Shown piece after piece: positions 16,622-26,634 of a stretch of 64,000 bases of DNA; positions within the stretch are counted from its first letter, which is position 1; the number at the start of each line of letters is the position of its first letter. Both the position numbers and the translations under genes were made by a program. A model generated the notes under the pieces. It was not told the DNA's origin. It saw only the letters and a program-made list of their open reading frames with translations, and made no database searches. This DNA comes from Viridibacillus arvi (GTDB lineage Bacteria; Bacillota; Bacilli; Bacillales_A; Planococcaceae): NCBI RefSeq assembly GCF_001274945.1, contig NZ_LILB01000001.1, positions 971,781-1,035,780 of the forward strand. The letters are read 5' to 3'.

Positions 16622-17377
16622 TTATCCGTTCATGACGCCTCCGCCATTAGGTCCTAGTATTTGCCCCGTATAAAAATCCGCATTTTCTGAAGCTAAAAAT
16701 AAGACACTTTTGGCGATTTCTTCTGGTTGTGCTAATCTCTTTAACGGATATTTTGCTGACTCATCTTCGATATAATTGTCACCGAAGGCTAGTAGAATGT
16801 CTGTAAGTGTTCCACCTGGAGCTACAGCATTGACAGTAATATTTGGTGCTAATTCTCTTGCTAAAGATTTTGTGAAAGCACTAATACCGCCTTTTGCAGC
16901 TGAATAATGTGTAAATTCTTCACAACCTAAGCTTGCTAAATCAGAAGAAATGTTGATAATTTTACCTTTAGCTTTTGCCTTCATTCTTGTGGCTGCTTCA
17001 CGGCAATTGTAGAAAGTACCGTAAAGGTGTACTTTTATCATCTTGTCCCATTGCTCATCTGTCATCTCTGTAATGGGTGCATTTTGCGCAATCCCCGCAT
17101 TGTTAACAAGAATATCAATTTCACCTAGTTGAGTATCCATGTATTGAAACATATCTCTTACTTGGCTAGAATCTGATACATCCGCATTGTATTTTAATGC
17201 TTTTACACCGTGTTCCGCTGCTAGCAAACGAACTGTCTCTGCCTTTTGATCGTCTCCGACATAGTTAATCAATACATTAGCACCTTGTTCAGCAAAGGCT
17301 AGTGCGATTGCTCGCCCTATACCCATGCTTGAACCTGTAACTAGAACATTTTTACCTGAAAGTTTTAAGTCCATCAT
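16622..17377 (-). CDS. Short-chain dehydrogenase/reductase
   Basis: 251 residues, classical SDR length. The cofactor site TGSSMGIGRA is at residues about 14-23, NNAGIA is at about 90, the catalytic serine is in NISSDLASLG, and the YSAAKGG motif gives catalytic Tyr and Lys. The residues after strand 2 (NYVGDDQKAE) lack the acidic residue of NAD-preferring enzymes, so NADP is likely. It follows the chemoreceptor stop without a gap and precedes the symporter. FabG-like reduction of a 3-oxoacyl or sugar/polyol substrate are both possible; the context favours a catabolic step on the transported solute. Confidence 0.85.
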   Translation of the reverse strand: MMDLKLSGKNVLVTGSSMGIGRAIALAFAEQGANVLINYVGDDQKAETVRLLAAEHGVKALKYNADVSDSSQVRDMFQYMDTQLGEIDILVNNAGIAQNAPITEMTDEQWDKMIKVHLYGTFYNCREAATRMKAKAKGKIINISSDLASLGCEEFTHYSAAKGGISAFTKSLARELAPNITVNAVAPGGTLTDILLAFGDNYIEDESAKYPLKRLAQPEEIAKSVLFLASENADFYTGQILGPNGGGVMNG

Positions 17378-19117
17378 TTATTTGTCATCCTCTAATTCAA
17401 ATTTAGTAATAAGTGCTTGCAATTCCTCAGCTGTTTGTCCTAATGAGGCAGATGCTTCTCGTACTTCCTGCATAGCTAATAATTGCTCATCAGTTAACTT
17501 GGAAACACTTAAAGAAAATTCAGCCGATTGTTGTGATGATGCTTTCAAATTATTGACTGTCGCTGCCACTTCTTCCGAAGAAGCAGATATTTGTTGTGAC
17601 GCAGCAGATATTTCCTGAATTTGTTCTGCTACATGTTTTGCAGAATTGAGTATTTCTTTAAATATCGCTCCTGCTTGTGTCGTATAATCCAATCCAACTT
17701 TCACATTTTCTTTTCCTTTTTCCATAACCGTTACAGATGCATTCGAATCCACTTGTATCTCATTAATAATCTTATAAATTTCTCCTGCGAAGTGAGACGA
17801 TTGTTCTGCTAATTTCTTAACCTCATCGGCAACTACCGCAAATCCTTTACCGTGCTCACCTGCTCTAGCAGCTTCAATGGCAGCGTTTAATGCCAATAAG
17901 TTTGTTTGATCAGCTATGTCAGTGATGAAGTTTACGATGCCGCTGATTTTAGTAGAGTTACTATTCAAACCTTTAATAGTTTCATCCATTTGATTTACGG
18001 ATTCATTAATTAAATTCATCTGACCAATTACTTGTTGAATGACTTCATTCCCTTGCTTAGCTGCATTTGAAGTAAGGTTAGATGATTCAGAAACGGTATA
18101 TGCTGATTCTGCAATTCGTTGTATTCCTTCAGCTGATTCTTCCATCGCTGTGGCTGTTTCTTCAGTCATTATCAACGCCGTTTCTGCATTTCGTGCCATT
18201 CGGTCCATCTCGTTAGATACATTAGTAGAGTTCTTATACGATTCTGACGCATTGGCAGTTAATTGTGTGGCAGATGAAGCAACTTGATTTGATGTATTTT
18301 TAATATTCAATATGACATGCTGTAAGTTCGTAACCATTGTTTTTATTGACTGAGACAGTTTTCCTACTTCGTCATTAGTAGTCTCAAGCTCTACATCTTT
18401 TAAATCACCATTTGCCACTTGATCTGCAACAGTAACTGCTTTGTTTAATGGTTTAAGTAGGCGATCGATAGTGAAATAAAGTACAAATAGTAAAATGACA
18501 AGTCCGATGATAGCTGTGATTATTTGTTTTGTTACACTTTTAGTAATAATCGTTTGAATATAATCTGCAGAATAATCTATACCTATTACTGCAATCGTCT
18601 TTCCATTTCCGTCTTTCAATGGACTAAAAACAGTTCTCCATGTACCGTATGGATCTTCGAAAATTTCCGTTACCTCTGGTTGATCATTTTTAATTGCAAG
18701 CTTTGCAGTTTTCAAATGAATTGGCGCAATATCAGTAAACAATTCGCCAGCATTGTACACTTCTTCTAAATTTTCTGTATAGCCGATAGTAGTAACACCT
18801 TCAGGCTCCATCTTCCATATGTAGCTCCAATACATAACACCTTGTTTATCTTTTATATCATCCAAGTTGCTTTGAATTTCTTTAAACTGTGGATCATCAT
18901 TCCCCTTAACTGTAAGTAAGTTTTCCACATTATTAGGAGCCAGGTTTTTTGATGTCAACAAACCTACACTTTTTAATTCTTGTTCTAGATTTTTTTCTAA
19001 CTCAGTATGTAATTGCGTAATACTTTGTATCGTTATAACAGTAAAAAGAGTTAAAACAATAATAGAAACTGTTAATAACAACTTGTTCTTTAAAGAAAAA
19101 TTTTTAAAATAACGCAT
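17378..19117 (-). CDS. Methyl-accepting chemotaxis protein
   Basis: 579 residues from the ATG at 19117 (AAAGGAGGG upstream). One membrane helix lies at about 12-32, an extracellular sensing region of about 165 residues resembles a Cache domain ([27 protein letters not shown]), a second helix is near 200-222, then a HAMP domain and a long signalling coiled coil. The hairpin tip carries [20 protein letters not shown], the CheA/CheW contact. It is the first gene of an operon with an SDR and a sodium symporter, which suggests it senses the solute those proteins handle. Confidence 0.9.
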   Translation of the reverse strand: MRYFKNFSLKNKLLLTVSIIVLTLFTVITIQSITQLHTELEKNLEQELKSVGLLTSKNLAPNNVENLLTVKGNDDPQFKEIQSNLDDIKDKQGVMYWSYIWKMEPEGVTTIGYTENLEEVYNAGELFTDIAPIHLKTAKLAIKNDQPEVTEIFEDPYGTWRTVFSPLKDGNGKTIAVIGIDYSADYIQTIITKSVTKQIITAIIGLVILLFVLYFTIDRLLKPLNKAVTVADQVANGDLKDVELETTNDEVGKLSQSIKTMVTNLQHVILNIKNTSNQVASSATQLTANASESYKNSTNVSNEMDRMARNAETALIMTEETATAMEESAEGIQRIAESAYTVSESSNLTSNAAKQGNEVIQQVIGQMNLINESVNQMDETIKGLNSNSTKISGIVNFITDIADQTNLLALNAAIEAARAGEHGKGFAVVADEVKKLAEQSSHFAGEIYKIINEIQVDSNASVTVMEKGKENVKVGLDYTTQAGAIFKEILNSAKHVAEQIQEISAASQQISASSEEVAATVNNLKASSQQSAEFSLSVSKLTDEQLLAMQEVREASASLGQTAEELQALITKFELEDDK

Positions 19118-19611
19118 AATAAGTAATTCCCTCCTTTTTATTTTTATATTTCTATAATAACTAATAAAACTATCCCTTAACGAAATAGACAAAATAAAAA
19201 ACTAGAATAGAGACTAATCTAGCATTTTTTTAACAACTTGGTTGCCATAACAACCCCACTTTAGGCTCATGACTAGTGCAATACCAATTTTCCAGTTTCC
19301 AATTATCCTCAAAAAAATATATCATGAATTGTAATAGTTGGCAATGAAAGATGTTATTAGAATCATAGATTTTTATATCCTTTACGCTAAATTAACTAAT
19401 TATTAATATTATAAATATGCATATAGTCACACTCTGTTAATAGTAGTAATATTCAATCAATATTATAATTATTTTATCTTCCTGAATGCTACATTTGTAT
19501 TTTCTTGTTATTCTGAATAATGAATGTATTTATCGTTGTTTAGTAAAATTATATTGATAATCGATAAATTTTCACATATTATATAAATAACAATAAGAAG
19601 CGAGGTGCTTT
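19118..19611. other. Intergenic between divergent units
   Basis: About 490 AT-rich bases. A weak inverted repeat (CTAG...CTAG) occurs near 19202-19222. I see no gene or clear regulatory element. Confidence 0.4.
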
Positions 19612-20088
19612 ATGAAAAAAAGAACAAAACTTGGTTTAAAGATGACAATTTTTATGATTGGATTAACAATCCTTGTGCTAAGCGTATTTTTGTTACCTAA
19701 CTTGGCAAGAGATGCAGCAGAGATGAATCCAGAATTTTCATATCTTAGATTGCCTATTCTTTTAGGTTTGTACATCACAGCTATACCTTTTTTTCTTGCT
19801 TTGTATCAAGCATTAAAACTTTTAAACTACATTGAAAGTGAAAATGCTTTTTCACATCTAGCTGTTACTTCTTTAGGAAATATTAAAACTTGTGCATTCA
19901 CAATAATTACCCTATATATAATTGGTTTAATTTCCCTCTTTTCACAAAATGCTTTACACCCAGGAATCGCACTTATAGGATTTGTAATTATTTTTGCTAC
20001 AATTGTTATTTCACTCTTTACGGCAGTCCTTCAGGAACTTCTTAAAAGTGCAATAGAGATAAAATCAGAGAATGATTTGACAATTTGA
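19612..20088 (+). CDS. DUF2975 membrane protein
   Basis: 158 residues with four hydrophobic segments (about 8-30, 45-68, 90-112 and 118-145). It matches the DUF2975 family and is a diverged paralogue of the protein at 5410-5973. An AGCGAGGTG site precedes the ATG. Its partner regulator starts nine bases after its stop. The family has no known biochemical role; the constant pairing with a very small XRE regulator suggests that the membrane protein is controlled by, or itself controls, that regulator. Confidence 0.8.
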   Translation: MKKRTKLGLKMTIFMIGLTILVLSVFLLPNLARDAAEMNPEFSYLRLPILLGLYITAIPFFLALYQALKLLNYIESENAFSHLAVTSLGNIKTCAFTIITLYIIGLISLFSQNALHPGIALIGFVIIFATIVISLFTAVLQELLKSAIEIKSENDLTI

Positions 20089-20097
20089 GGTGATTAA

Positions 20098-20307
20098 ATG
20101 GCGATCATAATCAATATAGATGTGTTATTAGCAAAAAGGAAAATGAGTGTAACTGAACTTTCGGAGAGAGTCGGTATAACGATGGCAAATCTTTCGGTTC
20201 TTAAGAATGGCAAGGCAAAAGCAATTAGATTCTCAACTTTAGAAGGTATTTGTAAAGCTTTAGACTGCCAACCCGGGGATATTATAGAATATAGAAATGA
20301 AAATTAA
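20098..20307 (+). CDS. YozG-like XRE family regulator
   Basis: 69 residues forming a single helix-turn-helix domain. The helices are visible as LLAKRKMSVTELSERVGIT, MANLSVLKNGK (recognition helix) and STLEGICKALDCQPGDIIEY, the last being the signature ending of YozG-like proteins. It starts after GAGGTGA directly behind the DUF2975 gene. It is the intact counterpart of the frameshifted gene at 5960-6282. Likely a repressor of its own two-gene operon. Confidence 0.85.
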   Translation: MAIIINIDVLLAKRKMSVTELSERVGITMANLSVLKNGKAKAIRFSTLEGICKALDCQPGDIIEYRNEN

Positions 20308-20374
20308 ATTCTGTGGACAATTAAAAAAGAGTTGATGTAATTTTGATAAATTTTAAAGTTTGAGGGCGATGACA

Positions 20375-20752
20375 TTGAAAAAATATGATTCATATGTAAA
20401 GAAAGCTTTTAGATATGAGGTTTTTCGTTTTAGGAAAAAAGCAATTGAAATAATGGAAAAGGCAGTAGAACAACCTTTTTCTAAGTTAGAAATTGGTAGC
20501 GGATATATTTATTTAGGGTTACTATATAGAAATTTAAAAGAGTTAAATAGGGCAAATGCTTACTTTGAACAAGCTTTGGAATTATGTATGGATGAAGAGT
20601 ATCCTTATAGTCCCAACTATAAAATTGTTCTTCAAAGTCTCTTAGAAAATGGTGAGATTGAAAAAGAAGAGCAATGGAGAAGTCATTTAATTAATAGAGC
20701 TACCTATGATAAAAAATTTAAAAATCTTAAACATAAAAAGCAGTTATCCTAA
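20375..20752 (+). CDS. Small TPR-like protein
   Basis: About 125 residues, highly helical and basic. Residues about 30-75 read like one or two tetratricopeptide-type helical pairs (SGYIYLGLLYRNLKELNRA then AYFEQALELC). The TTG at 20375 lies eight bases after GAGGG and is preferred; an ATG six bases earlier is too close to that site. It follows the DUF2975/XRE pair by 67 bases in the same direction and could belong to the same unit. A protein-protein contact role is likely, but the partner is unknown. Confidence 0.65.
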   Translation: MKKYDSYVKKAFRYEVFRFRKKAIEIMEKAVEQPFSKLEIGSGYIYLGLLYRNLKELNRANAYFEQALELCMDEEYPYSPNYKIVLQSLLENGEIEKEEQWRSHLINRATYDKKFKNLKHKKQLS

Positions 20753-20884
20753 AGGTTTTAAGTATTTATCTATCTTTTTTATAAAAAGTTGATGTATTAA
20801 TAAATAATCCCTCTACTTTTTAATCATTCTTTGTTCAAAATGTAGAGGAATCTTTTATGATGAAATGGATGTTACAAACTACTT

Positions 20885-21244
20885 TTAATCAAATTGTAAA
20901 TACTCTAAGACATTCCCAAAAGGATCTCGGAAGCTAATAAATTTCCCTGGAGGGCAATCACTAGGCTCATCTACGATGAAATCTACATTATGTTCTTTTA
21001 AAGTTTTAACTGTTTGATGAATGTCCTCTGTTTTTAAAGCTAATACAACTCCTGTATTATTGCTATCAGGACTGTATGTAGACTCTTCTGATTCCTCTAA
21101 GACTATCGGTAATTCTCCGTGAACGAGTGTTACAATGTTAGGCCCATATTGTTTGTTTACCTCAAATCCTAAAACAGTAGTATAAAAGCGAATTGCTTCC
21201 TTAATACTTGGTACATAAATGCTGATTACACAGACTTGGCTCAT
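20885..21244 (-). CDS. VOC (glyoxalase-like) family protein
   Basis: 119 residues from the ATG at 21244, which follows AAAGGAGGAA. The fold pattern is a single VOC domain with two beta-alpha-beta modules: SIYVPSIKEAIRFYTTVLGF at the start and FRDPFGNVLEYLQ at the end, whose final glutamate is a common metal ligand. The position of the usual first histidine ligand is occupied by a non-ligand, so it may not be a standard metal enzyme. Relatives include glyoxalases, dioxygenases and antibiotic-binding proteins. Function not assigned. Confidence 0.8.
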   Translation of the reverse strand: MSQVCVISIYVPSIKEAIRFYTTVLGFEVNKQYGPNIVTLVHGELPIVLEESEESTYSPDSNNTGVVLALKTEDIHQTVKTLKEHNVDFIVDEPSDCPPGKFISFRDPFGNVLEYLQFD

Positions 21245-21409
21245 GATTCTTCCTCCTTTAATTGCGTTAACTATTACTTCTGGATATTGATGAAAATATC
21301 CTTTTTGCATAATGGTGATTTATACAATTTCATTCATCATTCCTTAAAGTTAAACGACATTTAAAGTATTTTTGTATGATAGATTTCATTTCTCAATTTA
21401 CAACTGGAT

Positions 21410-22228
21410 CTAACTTTTCAAATTGCTTGGTAAACTAGCCTGCTTGTGAACTTTAATTTTCCAAGTAACAATAGTTGTACTATCCCTAACTTGGTGTTGT
21501 TTTATTTCTTTTAATAACTGCCATACACCTGCTTCAATTGATATATCTTTAAATTGCTTGTTAATCATTAGTGGATCTTGAAAATCTACGCCTGGGCATT
21601 CAGTTAATCCATCAGTTGTAAGAAATAGATGATTGACGCCTTGTCTCAATTCTTTTTTACCTGTGCTGAAACATGGTACATCTAATTCAAACGTATTCAC
21701 TTGCCCTATCCATTCATAAAAACTACGCTGATTTAACTGACATTCTCCCATTTCAAGAAGTTCTTCATTAAACAAATGTACAATGCAATCACCAACCGAG
21801 AACCACCATAGAAATTTGTCTTTTCGAATAACGATGAGACAGGCTGTTTCCCCTTGTACTTTGCGACAATTTGATAAGAATTTAGGTTGCTGAAATATTT
21901 CTAAAATAAGTGCATCCATCTTCTTCAAAGCGATACTAACAGATAAATTCAAGACTTTTTGAATTCGTAACTTTTCTTGCTCGAACTGTTTTATTATTAG
22001 CTCTGCACTCTCCGCTGAATTATGGGCATCCAAAATCATAACGAATTCCCAATCCATCTCATCACTTACCCAAATTAAGCAACCATCTTCGTTTTTATAC
22101 TGACCTGCAGATGAATTCCCACCGAATCTTCCAACTACAATATCGTTAATCTTTTCAATATTAGGCTCGTCAACATAGTTTTTTTGGCTACCTACCCAGG
22201 TTATTTCTGAATTATCATAGTTAATCAT
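21410..22228 (-). CDS. PP2C-like serine/threonine phosphatase
   Basis: 272 residues. The pattern fits a diverged PP2C domain: GNSSAGQYKNEDGCLIW near residue 36 (metal-site region), FVMILDAHNSAESAELI in place of the canonical DGMGGH segment, CLIVIRKDKFLWWFSVGDC near 130, and LFLTTDGLTECPG near 200, which supplies a metal-binding aspartate. It overlaps the 3' end of the HIT gene by eight bases, so the two are co-translated. The target is unknown. The replacement of DG by DA in the second motif suggests altered activity. Confidence 0.75.
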   Translation of the reverse strand: MINYDNSEITWVGSQKNYVDEPNIEKINDIVVGRFGGNSSAGQYKNEDGCLIWVSDEMDWEFVMILDAHNSAESAELIIKQFEQEKLRIQKVLNLSVSIALKKMDALILEIFQQPKFLSNCRKVQGETACLIVIRKDKFLWWFSVGDCIVHLFNEELLEMGECQLNQRSFYEWIGQVNTFELDVPCFSTGKKELRQGVNHLFLTTDGLTECPGVDFQDPLMINKQFKDISIEAGVWQLLKEIKQHQVRDSTTIVTWKIKVHKQASLPSNLKS

Positions 22229-22676
22229 AAGGCGTCACCTCTAAGTATTCTTTAATACGCAAACAAACTTCAGTTATTTCATTACCTATACCTTTTGGAG
22301 CCTCTGCCCATTCGTTTAACTCCATTGGACTCCAGTATTTTATAGGTGTATTCGGGTAACGTGGAACGATATGCATATGTAGATGTGATACTGAGTTGCC
22401 AGAAACCATCGAATAGATATGTTCTGCTCCTTCAACTTCCATTAAAGCTTTACTAACTCTAGTCATTATTAAACCAAATGCTTTTGCTTCATCAGCAGTC
22501 ATATCCCCTATTTCAGGTGTATGTCTCTTTAAGTCAATCATAATATGACCAAGATACGTTGGGCTAGATCCTTTATCAATATGCCCTACGTAGATATATT
22601 CATCTTCATAAATATTAGTTCCAGCAGTAAGAATCTCTCCTTTATGTTTACTACAAATAAAACAATCTTGATTCAT
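22221..22676 (-). CDS. HIT family protein
   Basis: 151 residues from the ATG at 22676; a GTG three codons upstream overlaps the AGGGGTG site and is less likely. The histidine triad HLHMHIVPRY is near residue 105, and CFICSKHKGE near the start is a likely zinc site. HIT enzymes hydrolyse nucleotides with a phosphorus bond to a second group, such as AMP-lysine or dinucleoside polyphosphates. It overlaps a PP2C-like phosphatase gene downstream. Another HIT gene lies at 59238-59663; this one is longer and distinct. Confidence 0.88.
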   Translation of the reverse strand: MNQDCFICSKHKGEILTAGTNIYEDEYIYVGHIDKGSSPTYLGHIMIDLKRHTPEIGDMTADEAKAFGLIMTRVSKALMEVEGAEHIYSMVSGNSVSHLHMHIVPRYPNTPIKYWSPMELNEWAEAPKGIGNEITEVCLRIKEYLEVTPYD

Positions 22677-22831
22677 GAAAATCACCCCTATTTAAATTTA
22701 TTTTATAAATATCCCATTTATAAATATCCCATTTTATTTAGATCATTCAATAATAATGCATTTCCAAAATTATGTATATATTATTATTTTCATTTACTTT
22801 TGATAAATTTAAATATTTTTCGTTTAAAAAT

Positions 22832-22882
22832 AAAAAAGTACCGCATTATGGAGTTACATATTCCATAATTCAGTACTTTTTT
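22832..22882. terminator. Bidirectional terminator
   Basis: Stem AAAAAGTAC...GTACTTTTTT with inner pairs (ATTATGGA / TCCATAAT), directly at the end of the LytH-like gene on the minus strand. Confidence 0.75.
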
Positions 22883-23878
22883 CTATATTTTTTTTGTACC
22901 TTTTTCTGCTTGTTCCCAAAGTCTTAGTGAAGGAAACGGATCAAATGCCCATTCATTTCTTCCGTTGTATTTATACATACCATAATGTAAATGCGGAGGG
23001 AATTTACCTGAAGTTCCTTTCTTGCCGTATCCAGAACTACCCACATAACCAACTACTGTTCCTGGCTCAACAATATCTCCCAGTTTTATCCCTTTTTCAT
23101 AACTGGATAAATGGGCATAATAGTGATATGTGTTATTATTGTCGCGTATGCCTATTCGCCAACCGCCAAATTCATTCCAGCCCATGACCTCAACGAGACC
23201 ATATGTAGCAGATTTCACTGGAACACCATATGAGGCAAACAAATCTGTACCTTCATGCATCCTACGTCCGCCCCAACCTCTTGAGGCTCCCCAAGTACTG
23301 TGATAACTGTAATCATGTTTAATGGAAAGTGGAAAAGCTCGCTTATCTAAATTCAATGTTTTAAATTTCTCATAAATTTTCGCATTTGTAATGATTTGCT
23401 TTACTGTATCATCGACCTTATAGTATTCCTTTAAAGCATGTTTAAAACCTTTTTCATCAGTTCCATGTGCACTTAAGTATTCAGCAAGTGCGTACATGAC
23501 GTCATCATCATTTTGACGATCTGCAACACCATCATTGTTTCCATCAGCACCATTCCCATTAAAGAAACCAATGGATTTTAAGTTTGTATCATCCTTTTTG
23601 GGATTCAATATCCCTGTCCAAAAGTCATCAGCAAACTGAATGGCAAGTACACCTTCTCTTTTAGGTATATCATTACGTACTTGTTCAATATTCCTTTCAA
23701 ATTGGTCAACAGCTGCCAAGTAATACCATGGCAATGTGTCATTTGAATATTTTATATAGAATTCCATGCGTTGTTCTAGAATCTGCTCTCTCGTTGGTTC
23801 TTCAGCAGCTGAAACATTGGTTGAAATAACAAAGAAAAATGCGCTTAAGAAAAGCATGAATCGAAGCCGTTGACTCAA
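22883..23878 (-). CDS. lytH: M23 metallopeptidase, LytH-like cortex endopeptidase
   Basis: 331 residues. A signal peptide is clear (MLFLSAFFFVISTNVSAAEE). Residues about 30-185 form a helical region, and the C-terminal 130 residues form an M23/LytM domain with HEGTD (first histidine and aspartate ligands) and PPHLHYGMY (catalytic and third ligand). The neighbourhood GWNEFGGWRIGIRDNNNTYH is very like YunA/LytH of Bacillus subtilis, which removes L-Ala from spore cortex side chains between L-Ala and D-Glu. Expected in the mother cell/spore envelope. Start follows AGGAGG. No sigma-K promoter was located. Confidence 0.85.
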   Translation of the reverse strand: MSQRLRFMLFLSAFFFVISTNVSAAEEPTREQILEQRMEFYIKYSNDTLPWYYLAAVDQFERNIEQVRNDIPKREGVLAIQFADDFWTGILNPKKDDTNLKSIGFFNGNGADGNNDGVADRQNDDDVMYALAEYLSAHGTDEKGFKHALKEYYKVDDTVKQIITNAKIYEKFKTLNLDKRAFPLSIKHDYSYHSTWGASRGWGGRRMHEGTDLFASYGVPVKSATYGLVEVMGWNEFGGWRIGIRDNNNTYHYYAHLSSYEKGIKLGDIVEPGTVVGYVGSSGYGKKGTSGKFPPHLHYGMYKYNGRNEWAFDPFPSLRLWEQAEKGTKKI

Positions 23879-24033
23879 GCTAAGATACCTCCTTTTTTGG
23901 ACTTACGATAGTTTTCCCCATTAAAAATGGATTCATGAATCTAAAATAATTTACTTTAGCGTATTTATCCGAATAAAATTATCAACACAGTGATCTCAGC
24001 ATTCAGCTCACCCAAATGAGATATTTCCCAAAC

Positions 24034-24060
24034 AAAAAACGACTGTTTAAATACAGTCGC
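24034..24060 (-). terminator. Terminator of the glutamine amidotransferase-like gene
   Basis: CGACTGT / ACAGTCG stem with a six-base loop, followed on the minus strand by TTTTTTG, eleven bases after the stop codon. Confidence 0.8.
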
Positions 24061-24070
24061 TTTGTACAAA

Positions 24071-24784
24071 TTATTTTATACAGGCACTGATAAATGCCTT
24101 CATTATTTCTGCTGAGGTTTCATCATTATTTAACAACATACACTCTGGATGCCATTGTACACCCATGACAAAGTGATGATTTTTGCTTTCAAAAGCTTCA
24201 ATAACTCCATCACTAGCTACCGCTGATACTACAAATTCACCAGGTATCCTTCGATTTGCTTGATGATGGAAACTATTTACTTTAAACTTTTCCTTTTGAG
24301 CAATTGACTTTAGCAGCGTATTGTCCTCTACGTGTACAAAATGTGACGCATGCCAACGTGGTGCTTGTTGTTGATGTTGTAAAAGATTCTCTTCTGTTTG
24401 TGTATAAATGTCCTGAAACATGTCACCACCTACAGCTATATTTAGAATTTGCGCACCTCTACAAATCCCTAAAACCGGTTTATTCTGGAGTAACATTTCC
24501 TTGACGATAGCAACTTCAAATGCGTCTCGCTCAGGCGTTATAGATCCAAGCTTTTGATGCGGTTCTTCTCCAAAAAGTATTGGATCAATATCTCCTCCAC
24601 CCGTTAACAGTAAACCATCAATCATCTCTACAATTAAATCGGCTTCAGTTTCCTCATAATTAGGAAGGACAATAGGTAAACCACCAAATTTTGAAATAGC
24701 ATGAATATTGTCAGTTGGAAGTGTAAGTAATTGTTCGTTTAGGCTTGAAGAAATACCGATAACTGGTTTCACATTGAACCCCAT
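24071..24784 (-). CDS. Class I glutamine amidotransferase-like hydrolase (PuuD type)
   Basis: 237 residues of the peptidase C26 family. LLTGGGDIDPILFGEEPH is near residue 57, the nucleophile cysteine is in PVLGICRGAQ near 104, and GVQWHPE near the C-terminus gives the catalytic His and Glu. Enzymes of this group hydrolyse gamma-glutamyl amides such as gamma-glutamyl-GABA in polyamine breakdown. No other putrescine genes are nearby, so the exact substrate is open. It stands alone, with AAGGAG very close to the ATG. Confidence 0.85.
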   Translation of the reverse strand: MGFNVKPVIGISSSLNEQLLTLPTDNIHAISKFGGLPIVLPNYEETEADLIVEMIDGLLLTGGGDIDPILFGEEPHQKLGSITPERDAFEVAIVKEMLLQNKPVLGICRGAQILNIAVGGDMFQDIYTQTEENLLQHQQQAPRWHASHFVHVEDNTLLKSIAQKEKFKVNSFHHQANRRIPGEFVVSAVASDGVIEAFESKNHHFVMGVQWHPECMLLNNDETSAEIMKAFISACIK

Positions 24785-24882
24785 TTCTCCTTTTTATTAA
24801 AAGGAATATTTTATTATTATTTTATGTCTGGTACTTAGTTTAATGAATATTTTGCTTACCACCATTAATAGTAGGTATCAAA

Positions 24883-26628
24883 TTAATTTGTGGAAACTTG
24901 TTTTGATAATAAGTCATAATAAGCTCCTTGATTATTTAACAGTTCTTTAGGCGTACCAAACTCAACTATTTCCCCATTATCTAAAACTAAAATTTTAGAT
25001 GCATTTCGTATTGTAGCTAGTCTGTGTGCTACTAGAACGATGGTTTTACCTTTAAATACTTCTTCCATTTGAGATTGTAATAAAAATTCAGTATTTGCAT
25101 CTAAAGCTGATGTCGGTTCATCTAACAGAATGATGGGTGGATCTTTTAATATAGCTCTGGCAATAGCTAATCGTTGTTTTTCTCCTCCTGAAATACGAAC
25201 ACCACGCTCTCCAACTACTGTTTCAAATCCTTCTGGTAAATTAACAATAAATTCTTCTAATTGTGCTACTTTAATTGCGTGTGATAATTGTTCTTCAGTC
25301 GCATTAGGCACTCCATAAATCAGATTTTCTTTTATTGTCCTATTCCAAAGAAATGGATCCTGTGTTACTAATCCTATAGCATTTCTAAAATCAATAAGAT
25401 TATATTTTGAAATATTAACCCCATCAATACTTACTGCCCCTTCAGTTGGGTCATAAAAACGCATTAATAATTCTAATATTGTTGTTTTACCGCCCCCTGA
25501 ACCTCCAACAATTCCTATAGTTTCTCCAGGCTGTACTTTAAAAGAGACATTTTGTAAACCAGCGCGATTGTTTTCATATGTAAACGACACATTTTGAAAC
25601 TCTACTTCACCCTTGACATTTTTCAGAGGAATTGCATGTGGGATTTGAATAATTGGTTCATGGATATCTAAAAATGTATTTAATTGCTTTATGATAGGTC
25701 GAACATTAGTAGTACCTATATAAGCAGTTTGTATGTCATTTACTAAAGTGTATAGCTGAGGTACATATACTGTGAAAGCAACAAGCGATCCGATAGATAG
25801 CTGATTATTACTAATATCCCAAGCACCCACAGCAAATACTATGCCTAATGCCAATGACTTTACCAATTGATTGAATATATCTGCATATGATCTTCGATAT
25901 ATACTCGTATTTAAATGCATTTCATTATGTTTTTTCAACAAATTCTTTACGTTTTTCATTTCACTTTGTTGTTGGGAGAAGATTTGGACATTTTTTATGC
26001 CACTGATTAGTTCCGTAAAAAAAGTCATTTCATTATTTGTATATTCCATATAACTCTTTGTTTTAGTTTCTGATATTCTTCCTAACTTAAATGTGATGAA
26101 GAATACAAGCGGAACAACTAAAAATGCGATTAATGTTAGTTTCCAACTTATTGTAAACATAAATATAGTCATTCCTAAAAACATAAATAGGCTGGTAATA
26201 CCATTCAGTAATTCATTTGCTATATAAACTTCACCTATCATACCCGAAGTGCGCGTTACACGATCTACTATATCTCCAATCTTCAACTGATTTAAGTTAA
26301 TTGATGACAGTGTAAAGGCTTTTTCAAACGCCATCGTTCTTAACTTTTCGGTGACATTCCCTCCGATTTTAACATTTAGTATCATTCGTACAGTTCTAAA
26401 AATCGTTGAAAGAATAGGTAAAATAGTTAAAATTGCGATAAAAATAAACAATGCTTTGAAATTCTTTTCTGGGATTGCTGAATCAATTATTTGCTTCATA
26501 ACTAATGGCGATAATAAATCAATAAAAGTTGCGATAATCATTAACAAAATTCCTGTCACGATTAAACGCTTTTTTTCAAACATAAGTGAAATAAAAAAAT
26601 AAAGATTTCTTGTCTTATTATCCGTCAT
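24883..26628 (-). CDS. ABC exporter, membrane and ATPase domains fused
   Basis: 581 residues with the half-transporter layout of BmrA/MsbA-type exporters: six membrane helices in residues about 1-310, then an ATPase domain with Walker A GGSGGGKTT, signature ISGGEKQRLAIARA, Walker B IILLDEPTSALD and the switch histidine in VLVAHRL. It should work as a homodimer in the cytoplasmic membrane. The ATG at 26628 is better spaced from GTGGGGT than the one two codons upstream. Alone in its unit, so multidrug or lipid export are both possible. Confidence 0.88.
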   Translation of the reverse strand: MTDNKTRNLYFFISLMFEKKRLIVTGILLMIIATFIDLLSPLVMKQIIDSAIPEKNFKALFIFIAILTILPILSTIFRTVRMILNVKIGGNVTEKLRTMAFEKAFTLSSINLNQLKIGDIVDRVTRTSGMIGEVYIANELLNGITSLFMFLGMTIFMFTISWKLTLIAFLVVPLVFFITFKLGRISETKTKSYMEYTNNEMTFFTELISGIKNVQIFSQQQSEMKNVKNLLKKHNEMHLNTSIYRRSYADIFNQLVKSLALGIVFAVGAWDISNNQLSIGSLVAFTVYVPQLYTLVNDIQTAYIGTTNVRPIIKQLNTFLDIHEPIIQIPHAIPLKNVKGEVEFQNVSFTYENNRAGLQNVSFKVQPGETIGIVGGSGGGKTTILELLMRFYDPTEGAVSIDGVNISKYNLIDFRNAIGLVTQDPFLWNRTIKENLIYGVPNATEEQLSHAIKVAQLEEFIVNLPEGFETVVGERGVRISGGEKQRLAIARAILKDPPIILLDEPTSALDANTEFLLQSQMEEVFKGKTIVLVAHRLATIRNASKILVLDNGEIVEFGTPKELLNNQGAYYDLLSKQVSTN

Positions 26629-26634
26629 TTGCAT

